From the NCBI RefSeq assembly GCF_900115865.1, contig NZ_FOXY01000001.1:310001-374000 (forward strand): DNA of 64,000 bases. The letters run 5' to 3'. Below, in pieces: positions 26,505 through 34,604 of the stretch. The translations under genes and the position numbers were made by a program. The notes beneath the pieces are model-generated. The model searched no databases, had not been told where the DNA came from, and was given only the letters and a program-made list of their open reading frames with translations. Origin of the DNA: Donghicola eburneus. GTDB taxonomy: Bacteria; Pseudomonadota; Alphaproteobacteria; Rhodobacterales; Rhodobacteraceae. Every line of letters starts with the position of its first letter. Within the stretch, counting starts at the first letter, position 1.

Positions 26505-26841
26505 TCCGCGCACCTGTTTGCCCTCAGGAAGTTGCAATCAGTGCGTGTTTTGTGGCTGCTTTTTCAGTCACTTGTTCGCTTTTTCGCGATGGGCTGATCT
26601 GCGGACGCCTATCCTCTTATGCTTGATCGGCATGCACGAAAACTACCAGTCTGCGCTCAGTTCCTCTATTTTCAATGTATGTTTTCTCGGCCACCCTCTG
26701 CCTCAGGAGGAGTGTCTGCCATTCGTAATTCGGCTTTGTGTGTAAGGGGTGCGTGGGCTGACGGGAACGTGAAGAGTGGATAATTGTTCATTGACAGAAC
26801 AATTAAATCCGTGACACGTTTCAGGCAACGGGAGGACATTC
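26505..26841. promoter_or_regulatory. Regulatory gap before the aryl-propenoate operon
   Basis: This 337-base gap has no convincing gene. Its first 250 bases show nothing I can identify. Its right end carries the operator at 26781-26805 with an embedded TTGACA, followed by a GGGAGG ribosome site for the SDR gene. Confidence 0.5.
26781..26805. promoter_or_regulatory. 25-bp inverted repeat, probable MarR operator
   Basis: TAATTGTTC at 26781-26789 is matched by a perfect inverted copy GAACAATTA at 26797-26805 across a seven-base centre. A TTGACA -35-like element at 26791-26796 lies within it. It sits 36 bases before the SDR start and is the natural target for the MarR repressor encoded at 31398 in the same operon. 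Confidence 0.6.
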
Positions 26842-27609
26842 ATGGATATCAAGGGCAAAGTAGCGCTTGTCACCGGTGGTGGCAGCGGACTCGGAGAGGC
26901 AACAGCGCGCCGTCTGGCTGCCGCAGGAGCCAAAGTCGCCGTCGTTGATCTGTCGCAAGAACGCGCGGACGCAGTGGCAAACAGCATCGGCGGTGTTGGC
27001 ATCGCAGCGGACGTGTCGAACGCAGAGCAGGTCGAAGCAGGCTTTGTCAAAGCGGCCGAAGTTCTTGGCGCAACCCCTGCAATTGTTGTGAGTTGCGCAG
27101 GGATCGGGACCGCCTCGCGCATTCTTCCGCGGGACGGATCGCTGACCATCGACAGCTTTGCCTTGGCGCTCAAGGTCAACCTGCTGGGTACCTACACGGT
27201 CCTCAACATCGCGGCCCGCGAGATGGCCAAGGTCGATCCGTTGGATGACGACGGCTCGCGCGGTGTGATCATCAACACCTCGTCTGTTGCGTTTGAGGAT
27301 GGCCAGATCGGTCAGGCCGCATACTCCGCTTCCAAGGGGGGCGTTGCCTCGATGACCTTGCCTGCGGCACGGGAACTGGCGCGCTTTGGTATCCGCGTGA
27401 TGGCCATCGCACCGGGTCTGTTCGAGACCGCCATGAGCGCCGGTCTGCCCGATGACATCCGCGCAGAGATTTGCAAAAGCATCCCGTTCCCCAGCCGGAT
27501 GGGCATGCCCGACGAGTACGCGCGTCTGGTCGAGCAAATCGTCGAAAATTCCATGCTGAACGGCACTGTCATCCGTCTGGATGCGTCTGCCCGTATGCCA
27601 GCCAAGTAA
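26842..27609 (+). CDS. SDR dehydrogenase, 3-hydroxyacyl-CoA dehydrogenase type II-like
   Basis: A 255-residue classical short-chain dehydrogenase with cofactor motif TGGGSGLGEA at about 12-21, SCAGIG near 89, Ser in NTSSVAF near 147 and catalytic YSASK near 160-164. The extra loop DPLDDDGSRGVIINTSS and overall pattern resemble human HSD10-type 3-hydroxyacyl-CoA dehydrogenases. With a crotonase next and an acyl-CoA dehydrogenase later in the operon, a beta-oxidation-like step on a CoA thioester is likely. It is the first gene behind the MarR-type operator and precedes the crotonase by 15 bases. Confidence 0.85.
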   Translation: MDIKGKVALVTGGGSGLGEATARRLAAAGAKVAVVDLSQERADAVANSIGGVGIAADVSNAEQVEAGFVKAAEVLGATPAIVVSCAGIGTASRILPRDGSLTIDSFALALKVNLLGTYTVLNIAAREMAKVDPLDDDGSRGVIINTSSVAFEDGQIGQAAYSASKGGVASMTLPAARELARFGIRVMAIAPGLFETAMSAGLPDDIRAEICKSIPFPSRMGMPDEYARLVEQIVENSMLNGTVIRLDASARMPAK

Positions 27610-27624
27610 GAAGAAAGAACATCG

Positions 27625-28398
27625 ATGTCCCAGAGCACCGAATACCTGAAGGTCGAGATTGATGGCGCGATCGCCACTCTGACCATGAACCGTCCCGGCA
27701 AGCGTAACGCGATGTGCGACGAGTTGCTGGACGCGATCGACGCGTTTTTCTCGAACCCGCCCGAAGGCGTGCGTGCGGTTATCCTGACCGGGACCGAAGG
27801 ACACTATTGCTCGGGCCTCGACCTGTCCGAGCATGTGGCCCGCAATGCCGAAGGCACCATGCGCCATAGCCGTAACTGGCACCGCGTGATGGACCTGATC
27901 CAGTTCAGCGGTCTGCCTGTGATCTCGGCCATGTATGGCGCGGTGATTGGTGGCGGTCTGGAAATGGCGACCAGCACCCATGTGCGGATCGCGGAACCCA
28001 GCACCATCTTCCAGCTGCCCGAAGGGATGCGCGGCATCTTTGTCGGCGGCGGCGCGACTGTGCGCGTGGGCCGGATCCTAGGGGCCGACCGCATGTGCGA
28101 GATGATGCTCACAGGCCGCAAGTACAACGCCGAAGAAGGCTTTACTCTGGGCCTGACGCACTACTCGGTTGGCGAAGGTGAGGCGATGCCTCTGGCACGC
28201 AAGCTGGCGGCCAAGATCGCGAAAAACGCGAGCCTGTCCAACTACATGATGATTAACGCGATCAGCCGGATCAACGACATGTCCAAGGCTGACGGCCTGT
28301 TCACCGAAAGCCTGTGCGCTGCGGTGTCCCAGACCAGCGAAGATGCAGAAGAGGGCTTGAAAGCCTTCCTCGAAAAGCGCGCGCCGGTCTTCCGGTAA
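27625..28398 (+). CDS. Enoyl-CoA hydratase/isomerase (crotonase) family protein
   Basis: A 257-residue crotonase. The oxyanion-hole segments are HYCSGLDLSEH near residue 56-66 and YGAVIGGGLEMATSTHVRIA near 106-125. The acidic residues in PEGMRGIFVGGGATVRV near 133 fit a hydratase or related reaction, and the C-terminal helical tail ends in EKRAPVF as in many family members. The operon suggests it hydrates an aryl-propenoyl-CoA or related thioester; the feruloyl-CoA hydratase-lyase role is possible but not shown. Gap to the next gene is 85 bases with GGGAGG upstream of dctP. Confidence 0.85.
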   Translation: MSQSTEYLKVEIDGAIATLTMNRPGKRNAMCDELLDAIDAFFSNPPEGVRAVILTGTEGHYCSGLDLSEHVARNAEGTMRHSRNWHRVMDLIQFSGLPVISAMYGAVIGGGLEMATSTHVRIAEPSTIFQLPEGMRGIFVGGGATVRVGRILGADRMCEMMLTGRKYNAEEGFTLGLTHYSVGEGEAMPLARKLAAKIAKNASLSNYMMINAISRINDMSKADGLFTESLCAAVSQTSEDAEEGLKAFLEKRAPVFR

Positions 28399-28483
28399 CG
28401 CCACGAGATTTGTCCGTCCCGAAGAGGAGGGGGCGGACACCCAGATTTCATTCGACCCACAGGACAATAGGGAGGCCCTGAGA

Positions 28484-29521
28484 ATGACGAACTTTACCCG
28501 CCGTAGCATGATGGCAACCATGGGTGCCGCACTCGCCACCCCCGCGCTGCTGTCGCGCGCGAACGCTGCTGAAATTACCCTGCGCCTGCACCATTTCCTG
28601 CCCGCCGTGGCACCGATGCAGAGCAAATTCTTTGAACCTTGGGCAGCAGAGCTGAAAGAAGCATCGAACGGCGCAATTGACGTGCAGATGTTCCCCTCGA
28701 TGCAGCTGGGTGGCAAGCCGCCGCAGCTGGCGGATCAGACCCGTCAGGGTATATGCGACATCGCGTGGACCCTGCCTGTCTACACCCCCGACCGTTTCCC
28801 CGTCGCAGAAACCATGGCGCTGCCCTTCATGGTCAAGAACGCCGAGAAGACCTCGGTGGTCATGCAGACCCTGATGGACGAGTTTGGCGAAGGCGAATAC
28901 AGCGGCATGAAGACGCTGGCCTTCCACACCCACGATGGCGGTAAACTTCACACCCGCGGCGGTCCTGTCACCAGCACCGCTGACCTTCAGGGTCTGAAGC
29001 TGCGCGCCCCGAACCAGGCGACCGGCGAAATGCTGACCGCGCTGGGTGCCGAGGTTGTCTTCTTCCCCGTGACCGAAATGGTTGTTGGTCTGTCGAACGG
29101 TGTGATTGACGGCTGCTGTCTGCCATACGAGGTTGTGCCCGCGTTCAAACTGCAGGAACTGACCAGCACCACGTCGCAGCCTGCGGCTGGATCGCGCGGG
29201 CTGTACTGCAACACCTTCTCGCTCGTGATGAACCAGCGTTCGTATGACAAGATGTCGCCCGACGTTCAGAAGGTCATCGACGATCATTCGGGCATGGCAC
29301 TGTCCCAGCGGATCGGCAAGCAGTTCGACGAATTCGAAGCCTTTGGCAAATCGGTCGTTGAAAAGCAGGGCAACGAGATTGCGGAAATCCCTGCCGAGAC
29401 GATCGCCGAATGGCAGGAACTGGCAGCCCCGATCCACGACGCATGGGTGCAAAAGCTGAACGATCGTGGTTTGGACGGCGCGGCGATCCTTGCCCGCGCA
29501 AACGAACTGCTGGACGCGTAA
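28484..29521 (+). CDS. TRAP transporter, periplasmic binding protein (DctP type)
   Basis: A 345-residue solute receptor for a sodium-driven TRAP importer. The start has a twin-arginine-like signal TRRSMMATMGAALATPALLS, cleaved near ANAAE. The mature chain begins ITLRLHHFLPAVAP and contains AEALG-like GVIDGCCLPYEVV and LGLKLRAPNQATGEML-like pattern near residue 166, where the conserved Arg that binds a carboxylate is expected (KLRAPN). It is followed by the membrane subunits. The operon context suggests an aromatic acid such as a hydroxycinnamate as substrate, which is an inference. Confidence 0.92.
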   Translation: MTNFTRRSMMATMGAALATPALLSRANAAEITLRLHHFLPAVAPMQSKFFEPWAAELKEASNGAIDVQMFPSMQLGGKPPQLADQTRQGICDIAWTLPVYTPDRFPVAETMALPFMVKNAEKTSVVMQTLMDEFGEGEYSGMKTLAFHTHDGGKLHTRGGPVTSTADLQGLKLRAPNQATGEMLTALGAEVVFFPVTEMVVGLSNGVIDGCCLPYEVVPAFKLQELTSTTSQPAAGSRGLYCNTFSLVMNQRSYDKMSPDVQKVIDDHSGMALSQRIGKQFDEFEAFGKSVVEKQGNEIAEIPAETIAEWQELAAPIHDAWVQKLNDRGLDGAAILARANELLDA

Positions 29522-29524
29522 GTC

Positions 29525-30064
29525 ATGGCAGAACGCCTCGAAAACGAGGACTGGCAAGGGGTCCAAGGCCCCTTGTTCAAGATCCTGCGCCCCATTTGTT
29601 GGACCTCGGCCGGTATCGGCGGGTTGGCGATCTTCGGGGCGGCGATTGTGGTGACTGCGTCTGTCATCATGCGAAATGTAGGTCTCGGCGGTATTCGCGG
29701 GGACTTCGAATTGGTCGAGCTGGTCTGCGCGGCCTGTGCGTCCTTATTCCTGCCACTCTGTCAGTTGAACAAAGGGCATGTGATGGTGGATCTGTTCACC
29801 GCGTGGATGCCGTTCAAGGCGCAGCGTCGCTTGGATGGGATTTGGACCCTGTTGTTTGCCTTTGTCTGGGGGCTGCTCTGCTGGCGCCTGTCGATCGGGC
29901 TCGAGGAAATCCACAGCTACGGTGACAAGACCATGCTGCTGCGGGCGCCTGTCTGGTGGGTCTATGTACCTGCAGTCTTTGGTACCGCGCTGTCGGCGAT
30001 CGTGGCCTTTGCCATGAGCCTGCCGATGATCTTTTCATCCATGCGCGGAATGGAGCGAACCTGA
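29525..30064 (+). CDS. TRAP transporter small permease (DctQ type)
   Basis: A 179-residue membrane protein with four predicted segments (about 25-45, 65-80, 105-122, 142-165). VIMRNVGLGGIRGDFELVEL and NKGHVMVDLFTAWMP are the usual DctQ pattern. It starts three bases after the receptor stop codon and overlaps the large permease as TGATG. With DctM it makes the membrane complex that docks the loaded receptor. Confidence 0.9.
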   Translation: MAERLENEDWQGVQGPLFKILRPICWTSAGIGGLAIFGAAIVVTASVIMRNVGLGGIRGDFELVELVCAACASLFLPLCQLNKGHVMVDLFTAWMPFKAQRRLDGIWTLLFAFVWGLLCWRLSIGLEEIHSYGDKTMLLRAPVWWVYVPAVFGTALSAIVAFAMSLPMIFSSMRGMERT

Positions 30065-31386
30065 TGGACGCGACGACTATTGCAACAATCATGGTGATCG
30101 TCCTGCTCTTGGCGATCTTCATCCGCATGCCAATCGCGTTGGCGATGGGGGCCGTGGGCGCTGTGGGCTATTCGGTTCTGGCCAGCCCCTATGCCTTGAT
30201 GGCGTATTTCAATACCGCGTGGGTCGACAAGTTCATGTCCTATGAGCTGGCGATTGTGCCGCTGTTCATCCTGATGGGCCACTTGGCGACGCGGACCGGC
30301 ATTTCCGGTGCGATCTTCCAAGCGTCAAACGCATGGATCGGTCACTTCCGTGGCGGTTTGGCGATGGCCGCTGTGGCGGGCTGTGCGATGTTCGGCTCGA
30401 TCTCTGGCTCCTCGTTGGCAACCGCCTCGACTATGGCCAAGGTTGCACTGCCGGAAATGCGCAAGCATGGCTATTCTGGGGCTCTATCCTCGGGGTCACT
30501 CGCGGCTGGCGGTACACTTGGCATTCTGATCCCGCCCTCGGTGGTGCTGATCATCTATGCCCTGCTCACCGAACAGAACATCGTAAAGCTGTTCCTCGCG
30601 GCGACCATCCCCGGCATTCTGGCTGTGATTGGCTTCTTTATCGCGATCATGGTGTACGTACGCCTTTATCCCGAAGAGGGACCGACCCACGAAAAAGCAG
30701 ACTTCAAAACCCGCCTCAAATCGCTGGGTGAAATCTGGCACGTGGTCGCGATCTTTGTGGTGGTGCTTGGCGGTATCTATGGTGGCTTCTTCACTCCGGC
30801 CGAGGGCGCGTCTGTCGGCGTGGTGATGACGCTGGCGGTGGGTCTGTTCAAAGCAGGTCTGAGCTTCCGTGAACTCATGGACTGCCTGATCGACACAGCC
30901 GGTTCGACCGCAATGATCTTTGCCATCGTGTTCGGTGCGGACATCTTCAACGTGGCGCTCGCTCTCAGCCAGATGCCTGCAGAGGTTGCCGACTACTTCC
31001 GCAATGCAGACATCGCGCCGATGACGGTGATGCTGGGAATGATCGTGTTCTACCTGATCATGGGCTGCGTCATGGACAGTCTGTCGATGATCCTCTTGAC
31101 CGTACCGGTGTTCTTCCCGACCGTAATGGCGCTGGACTTCGGCCTGATGCCGGAACAGCAGGCTATGTGGTTCGGGATTATCACGCTGGTGGTCGTCGAG
31201 ATGGGCTTGATCACGCCACCTGTCGGGATGAACCTGTTCGTGATCTCGGCCATGGCCAAGGATATTCCGACCGGTCAGATTTTCCGCGGAACGACCCCGT
31301 TCATCATCGCAGAGTTCTGCCGGATCGCGCTACTGGTCAGCTTTCCAGCGCTCAGCTATTGGCTTGTCGCCATAGTGGCCGGCTAA
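30064..31386 (+). CDS. TRAP transporter large permease (DctM type)
   Basis: A 440-residue membrane protein with about twelve hydrophobic segments. Typical DctM features are LFILMGHLATRTGISGAIF near residue 69, GCAMFGSISGSSLATASTMA near 108 and GTLGILIPPSVVLIIYA near 150, plus the C-terminal half repeat TPPVGMNLFVIS near 383. The start is placed at ATG 30064 in the overlap with dctQ, not at the upstream 29956 of the open frame. A MarR gene follows after 11 bases. Confidence 0.93.
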   Translation: MDATTIATIMVIVLLLAIFIRMPIALAMGAVGAVGYSVLASPYALMAYFNTAWVDKFMSYELAIVPLFILMGHLATRTGISGAIFQASNAWIGHFRGGLAMAAVAGCAMFGSISGSSLATASTMAKVALPEMRKHGYSGALSSGSLAAGGTLGILIPPSVVLIIYALLTEQNIVKLFLAATIPGILAVIGFFIAIMVYVRLYPEEGPTHEKADFKTRLKSLGEIWHVVAIFVVVLGGIYGGFFTPAEGASVGVVMTLAVGLFKAGLSFRELMDCLIDTAGSTAMIFAIVFGADIFNVALALSQMPAEVADYFRNADIAPMTVMLGMIVFYLIMGCVMDSLSMILLTVPVFFPTVMALDFGLMPEQQAMWFGIITLVVVEMGLITPPVGMNLFVISAMAKDIPTGQIFRGTTPFIIAEFCRIALLVSFPALSYWLVAIVAG

Positions 31387-31397
31387 GCAGGAGAAGG

Positions 31398-31877
31398 ATG
31401 ATGGCGAAAGTGGCACGGAAACAGACTGCAGCGGCACCCGCTCCGAATGACGAAGTTCTGCGTCAATTCTACGGCTACAGCTTGAAGCACAGCTACCTGC
31501 TGATCCGCGATGACATGATCCAGACGATCGAACCTTTGGGGCTGCGTGTGGCGACGTTTTCTGCGCTCGCCATCATCAACGCCCATCCAGACATTACCCA
31601 GACCCAGCTGGCGCAGGCACTGCGTATTGAACGGTCTGGCGTGGTGGTGCTGGTGGATGAATTGGAAAATGCCGATCTGATCGGGCGCAACCGCGTCCCG
31701 GGTGACCGGCGCTCCTATGCTTTGCGGGCCACGCTCGCGGGGCAGAAGCTCTGGAAAAAGGCGGTAGCGACCGTGCACGAACATGAACGTGTGATGCTGT
31801 CGGCCCTGACCGAAGACGAGCAAAAGACATTGAAAGACCTGTTGTGGCGCATCGGCGCTACGGAACAATCCGACTAA
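31398..31877 (+). CDS. MarR-family repressor of the aryl-propenoate operon
   Basis: A 159-residue MarR protein: FSALAIINAHPDITQTQLAQAL leads to the recognition helix IERSGVVVLVDELENADLI and the wing NRVPGDRRSYAL. AGGAG at 31389 fits ATG 31398 or the adjacent ATG 31401. Its place in a CoA-ligase operon recalls FerR, CouR and HcaR, MarR repressors that respond to hydroxycinnamoyl-CoA thioesters. The perfect dyad at 26781 in front of the operon is the likely binding site, making the operon self-regulated. Ligand assignment is inference from family and context. Confidence 0.85.
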   Translation: MMAKVARKQTAAAPAPNDEVLRQFYGYSLKHSYLLIRDDMIQTIEPLGLRVATFSALAIINAHPDITQTQLAQALRIERSGVVVLVDELENADLIGRNRVPGDRRSYALRATLAGQKLWKKAVATVHEHERVMLSALTEDEQKTLKDLLWRIGATEQSD

Positions 31878-31903
31878 GGGCGGGAGGGCCCAGAGGGGGA
31901 ATT

Positions 31904-33719
31904 ATGAAAAATGAGATTACGGGGCTGACCATGGTCCCGCACTCTGTCCGGCTCGACCGCCGCGACAGCACTCTCGAAATGCGCTCGAACGTTGCCTGTG
32001 ATCCGATCGTTGATCACACCGGCGTCTGGATCGAACAGTGGGCGGCCAAGACACCCGATCAGGTCTATATCGCAGAGCGGGCAGGGGACGGCTGGCGCGA
32101 AGTGACCTATGCCGCGCTGCTGGAGCAGGTCAAAGCGATTGCGTCGTCTCTGGCGGCTCGCGGTCTGGGCCAAGAGACACCGATCGTGATCATGTCCGGC
32201 AACTCGGTCGACCACGCGCTGCTGTCTTTGGGCGCGCAGTGGGCAGGGGTGCCCACCGTGCCGCTGGCCGAACAGTATTCGCTGATCCCCGAGGCGCACG
32301 CCCGTCTGGTCTATGTGCTGGACAAGGTCAAACCGGCGATGGCCTTTGTCGATGACGCGGGCCGCTACGCCGAGGCGCTGAAGCGTCCCGAGCTGGCGGA
32401 CGTGGAAATCGTGGCCTCTGCCACCGACGGCGCGCCTGTCGCCGTGACCTCTTTTGCCGATTTGCTGGCGGGTGATGAGACCGTCGATCTGGACGCGGTG
32501 CACGCCACTGTCGGCCCCGATACGCTGGCGAAAATCCTGTTCACCTCGGGCTCGTCTTCGGACCCCAAGGGCGTTTTGACCACCCAGCGCATGATGTGCG
32601 CGAACCAGGCGCAGATGGCGTCTGTCATGCCCTTCCTCAAGGAAAAGGCCCCGAGCATCACCGACTGGCTGCCTTGGAACCACGTGTTTGGCGGATCGCA
32701 CAACGCCTACATGATGCTGGCAAATGGCGGCAGTCTGTACATCGACAACGGCAAACCGACCAAGTCGGGCTTCAAGCACACCGTTCAGAACATCATCGAC
32801 AAACCCGGTACGCTGTCCTTTTATCGTGCCCGTCGGCTTTGCAATGCTGGTCCACGAGATGGAAACCAATCTGGAGCTGCGCCAAGCATATTTCCGTGAT
32901 CTGGACCTGATCTTCTATGCTGGCGCGTCGCTGCCGCAGGACGTCTGGACCCGTCTCGAAGAGATGGCGATAGAAGTCCGTGGCCGCTTGCCGCTGATGA
33001 TTTCGAGCTGGGGCATGACCGAAACCGCGCCTGCGACGATCATGGTGCACGAGCCTATTGGCCGCTCCGGCGTGATTGGCGTGCCGCTGCCCGAAACTGT
33101 TGTGAAACTGCTGCCCGACGACGAAATGCGCTGCGAAGTGCGCGTCAAAGGCCCGAACGTTATGACCGGCTATTGGGGCGATGAAAAGAAGTCCGCCGAA
33201 GCCTTTGACGAAGAGGGTTTCTTGATCACCGGCGACGCTGTGCGCTTTGTGAATAACGACGACCCCGAGCGGGGCCTGACCTTTGATGGCCGCGTGTCCG
33301 AGGATTTTAAGCTGCTGACCGGTACTTGGGTGCAGGCGGGCAAACTGCGTCTCGAAGCCTTGGAAGGGCTGCGCGGTTTGGTGCAGGACGTTGTGATCTG
33401 TGGTCACGACCGCGACCAGATCGGCTTGTTTATCTTCCCGCGTCCTGACCACGTGCATGGCGACAACACCTCCGAAGGGGCGGTCATCGACCCGATCCTT
33501 CAGGCCGAACTCGAAGAGCGGCTTCGCGAGATGGCGCATAATGCCACAGGATCTGCAAAGCGGATCAGCCGCGCTATTATCTTGTCCGAGCCGCCCTCGG
33601 TCAAAGATCACGAGATCACGGATAAGGGCAGCCTGAACGTCCGCAAAATCATTACCCGCCGCGCCGACCTGCTCGAGCGGCTTTACGATAACGAAGACCC
33701 GGCGCTGATCCGGGTGTGA
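31904..33719 (+). pseudogene. fcs: Feruloyl-CoA synthase-like CoA ligase, split by a one-base insertion
   Basis: The 5' frame (from ATG 31904, ribosome site GAGGGGGA) and the 3' frame (to 33719) together encode an adenylate-forming ligase of about 604 residues. The ATP loop TSGSSSDPKGV lies near residue 209, DWLPWNHVFGGSHNAY near 250, WGMTETAP near 365 and DGRVSEDFKLLTGTWVQ near 460. The reading frame changes within TTTT at 32819-32822: with three T the sequence would read SFIVPVGFAM without a break. Codon style stays normal on both sides, so the change is recent or a sequencing error. As written the protein lacks its C-terminal half. Confidence 0.85.
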
Positions 33720-33728
33720 GGTGACACA

Positions 33729-34604
33729 ATGGTAGATTTCTCCAAAGTTCGCGCGATCGATTTCCACACCCACGCCGAGGAAAGCTGCGGCTGTCACGCC
33801 GATGACGGCTACGATGACCTGCAAAGCGCCATGGCCAAATACTTCGGTGCCCCGTGGAGCCACCCGCCGACCATCCCCGAGACCGCAGACCACTACCGCG
33901 AGAAAAACATTGCGGCTGTGATCTTCCCCGTGGATGCAGAACGCGAGACCGGTTACCGCCGCTACAATAACTACGAGGTCGCCGAGGCCTGCGCCAAGGA
34001 AGACGACATCCTGATCCCGTTCGCCAGCATCGACCCTCACAAGGGCAAGCTTGGCGCCCGCGAGGCCCGCGATCTGGTGGCAAATTACGGCGTACAGGGC
34101 TTCAAGTTCCACCCGACCATGCAGGGCTTCTACCCGAACGACCGCATGGCCTATGACCTGTATGAAGCGATTGCGGAAACCGGCAAGCCCGCCCTGTTCC
34201 ACACCGGCCAGACCGGCGTTGGCAGCGGCATGAAGGGCGGCAACGGGATGCGCCTGAAGTACTCGAACCCGATGTACATCGACGATCTGGCGGTGGATTT
34301 CCCCGACATGCCGATCATTCTGGCGCACCCGTCCTTCCCTTGGCAGGAAGAGGCGCTGTCCGTCGCGACCCACAAGCCCAACGTCTATATCGACCTGTCG
34401 GGCTGGTCGCCCAAGTACTTCCCCGAGATACTGATCCGCTATTCGAATACGCTCTTGAAAAAGAAGATGCTGTTTGGTTCGGACTGGCCGATGATCGCAC
34501 CGGAGAAATGGCTGGATGCGTTCGATAAGCAGAACTTCAAGGATGAAGTGCGCCCGCTGATCTTGAAAGAGAATGCGATGCGTCTGCTGGGGGTGACGGA
34601 GTAA
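33729..34604 (+). CDS. Metal-dependent amidohydrolase (CouO-like, amidohydrolase_2 family)
   Basis: A 291-residue TIM-barrel hydrolase. Metal ligands are in IDFHTH (Asp11, His13, His15); others are in FKFHPTMQGFYP near 124, LFHTGQTGVGSG near 156, LAHPSFPW near 197 and FGSDWP near 256. In Rhodococcus a protein of this family, CouO, works with an acyl-CoA dehydrogenase and a hydratase in p-coumarate side-chain removal. The similar gene set here suggests the same kind of hydrolytic or retro-aldol step. It precedes the acyl-CoA dehydrogenase with a one-base overlap. Confidence 0.8.
   Translation: MVDFSKVRAIDFHTHAEESCGCHADDGYDDLQSAMAKYFGAPWSHPPTIPETADHYREKNIAAVIFPVDAERETGYRRYNNYEVAEACAKEDDILIPFASIDPHKGKLGAREARDLVANYGVQGFKFHPTMQGFYPNDRMAYDLYEAIAETGKPALFHTGQTGVGSGMKGGNGMRLKYSNPMYIDDLAVDFPDMPIILAHPSFPWQEEALSVATHKPNVYIDLSGWSPKYFPEILIRYSNTLLKKKMLFGSDWPMIAPEKWLDAFDKQNFKDEVRPLILKENAMRLLGVTE

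Noticed and set aside
32793-34373. Minus-strand frame of 526 codons across the CoA ligase and amidohydrolase
   Set aside because: Antisense shadow; it spans two real genes with clear motifs on the plus strand.
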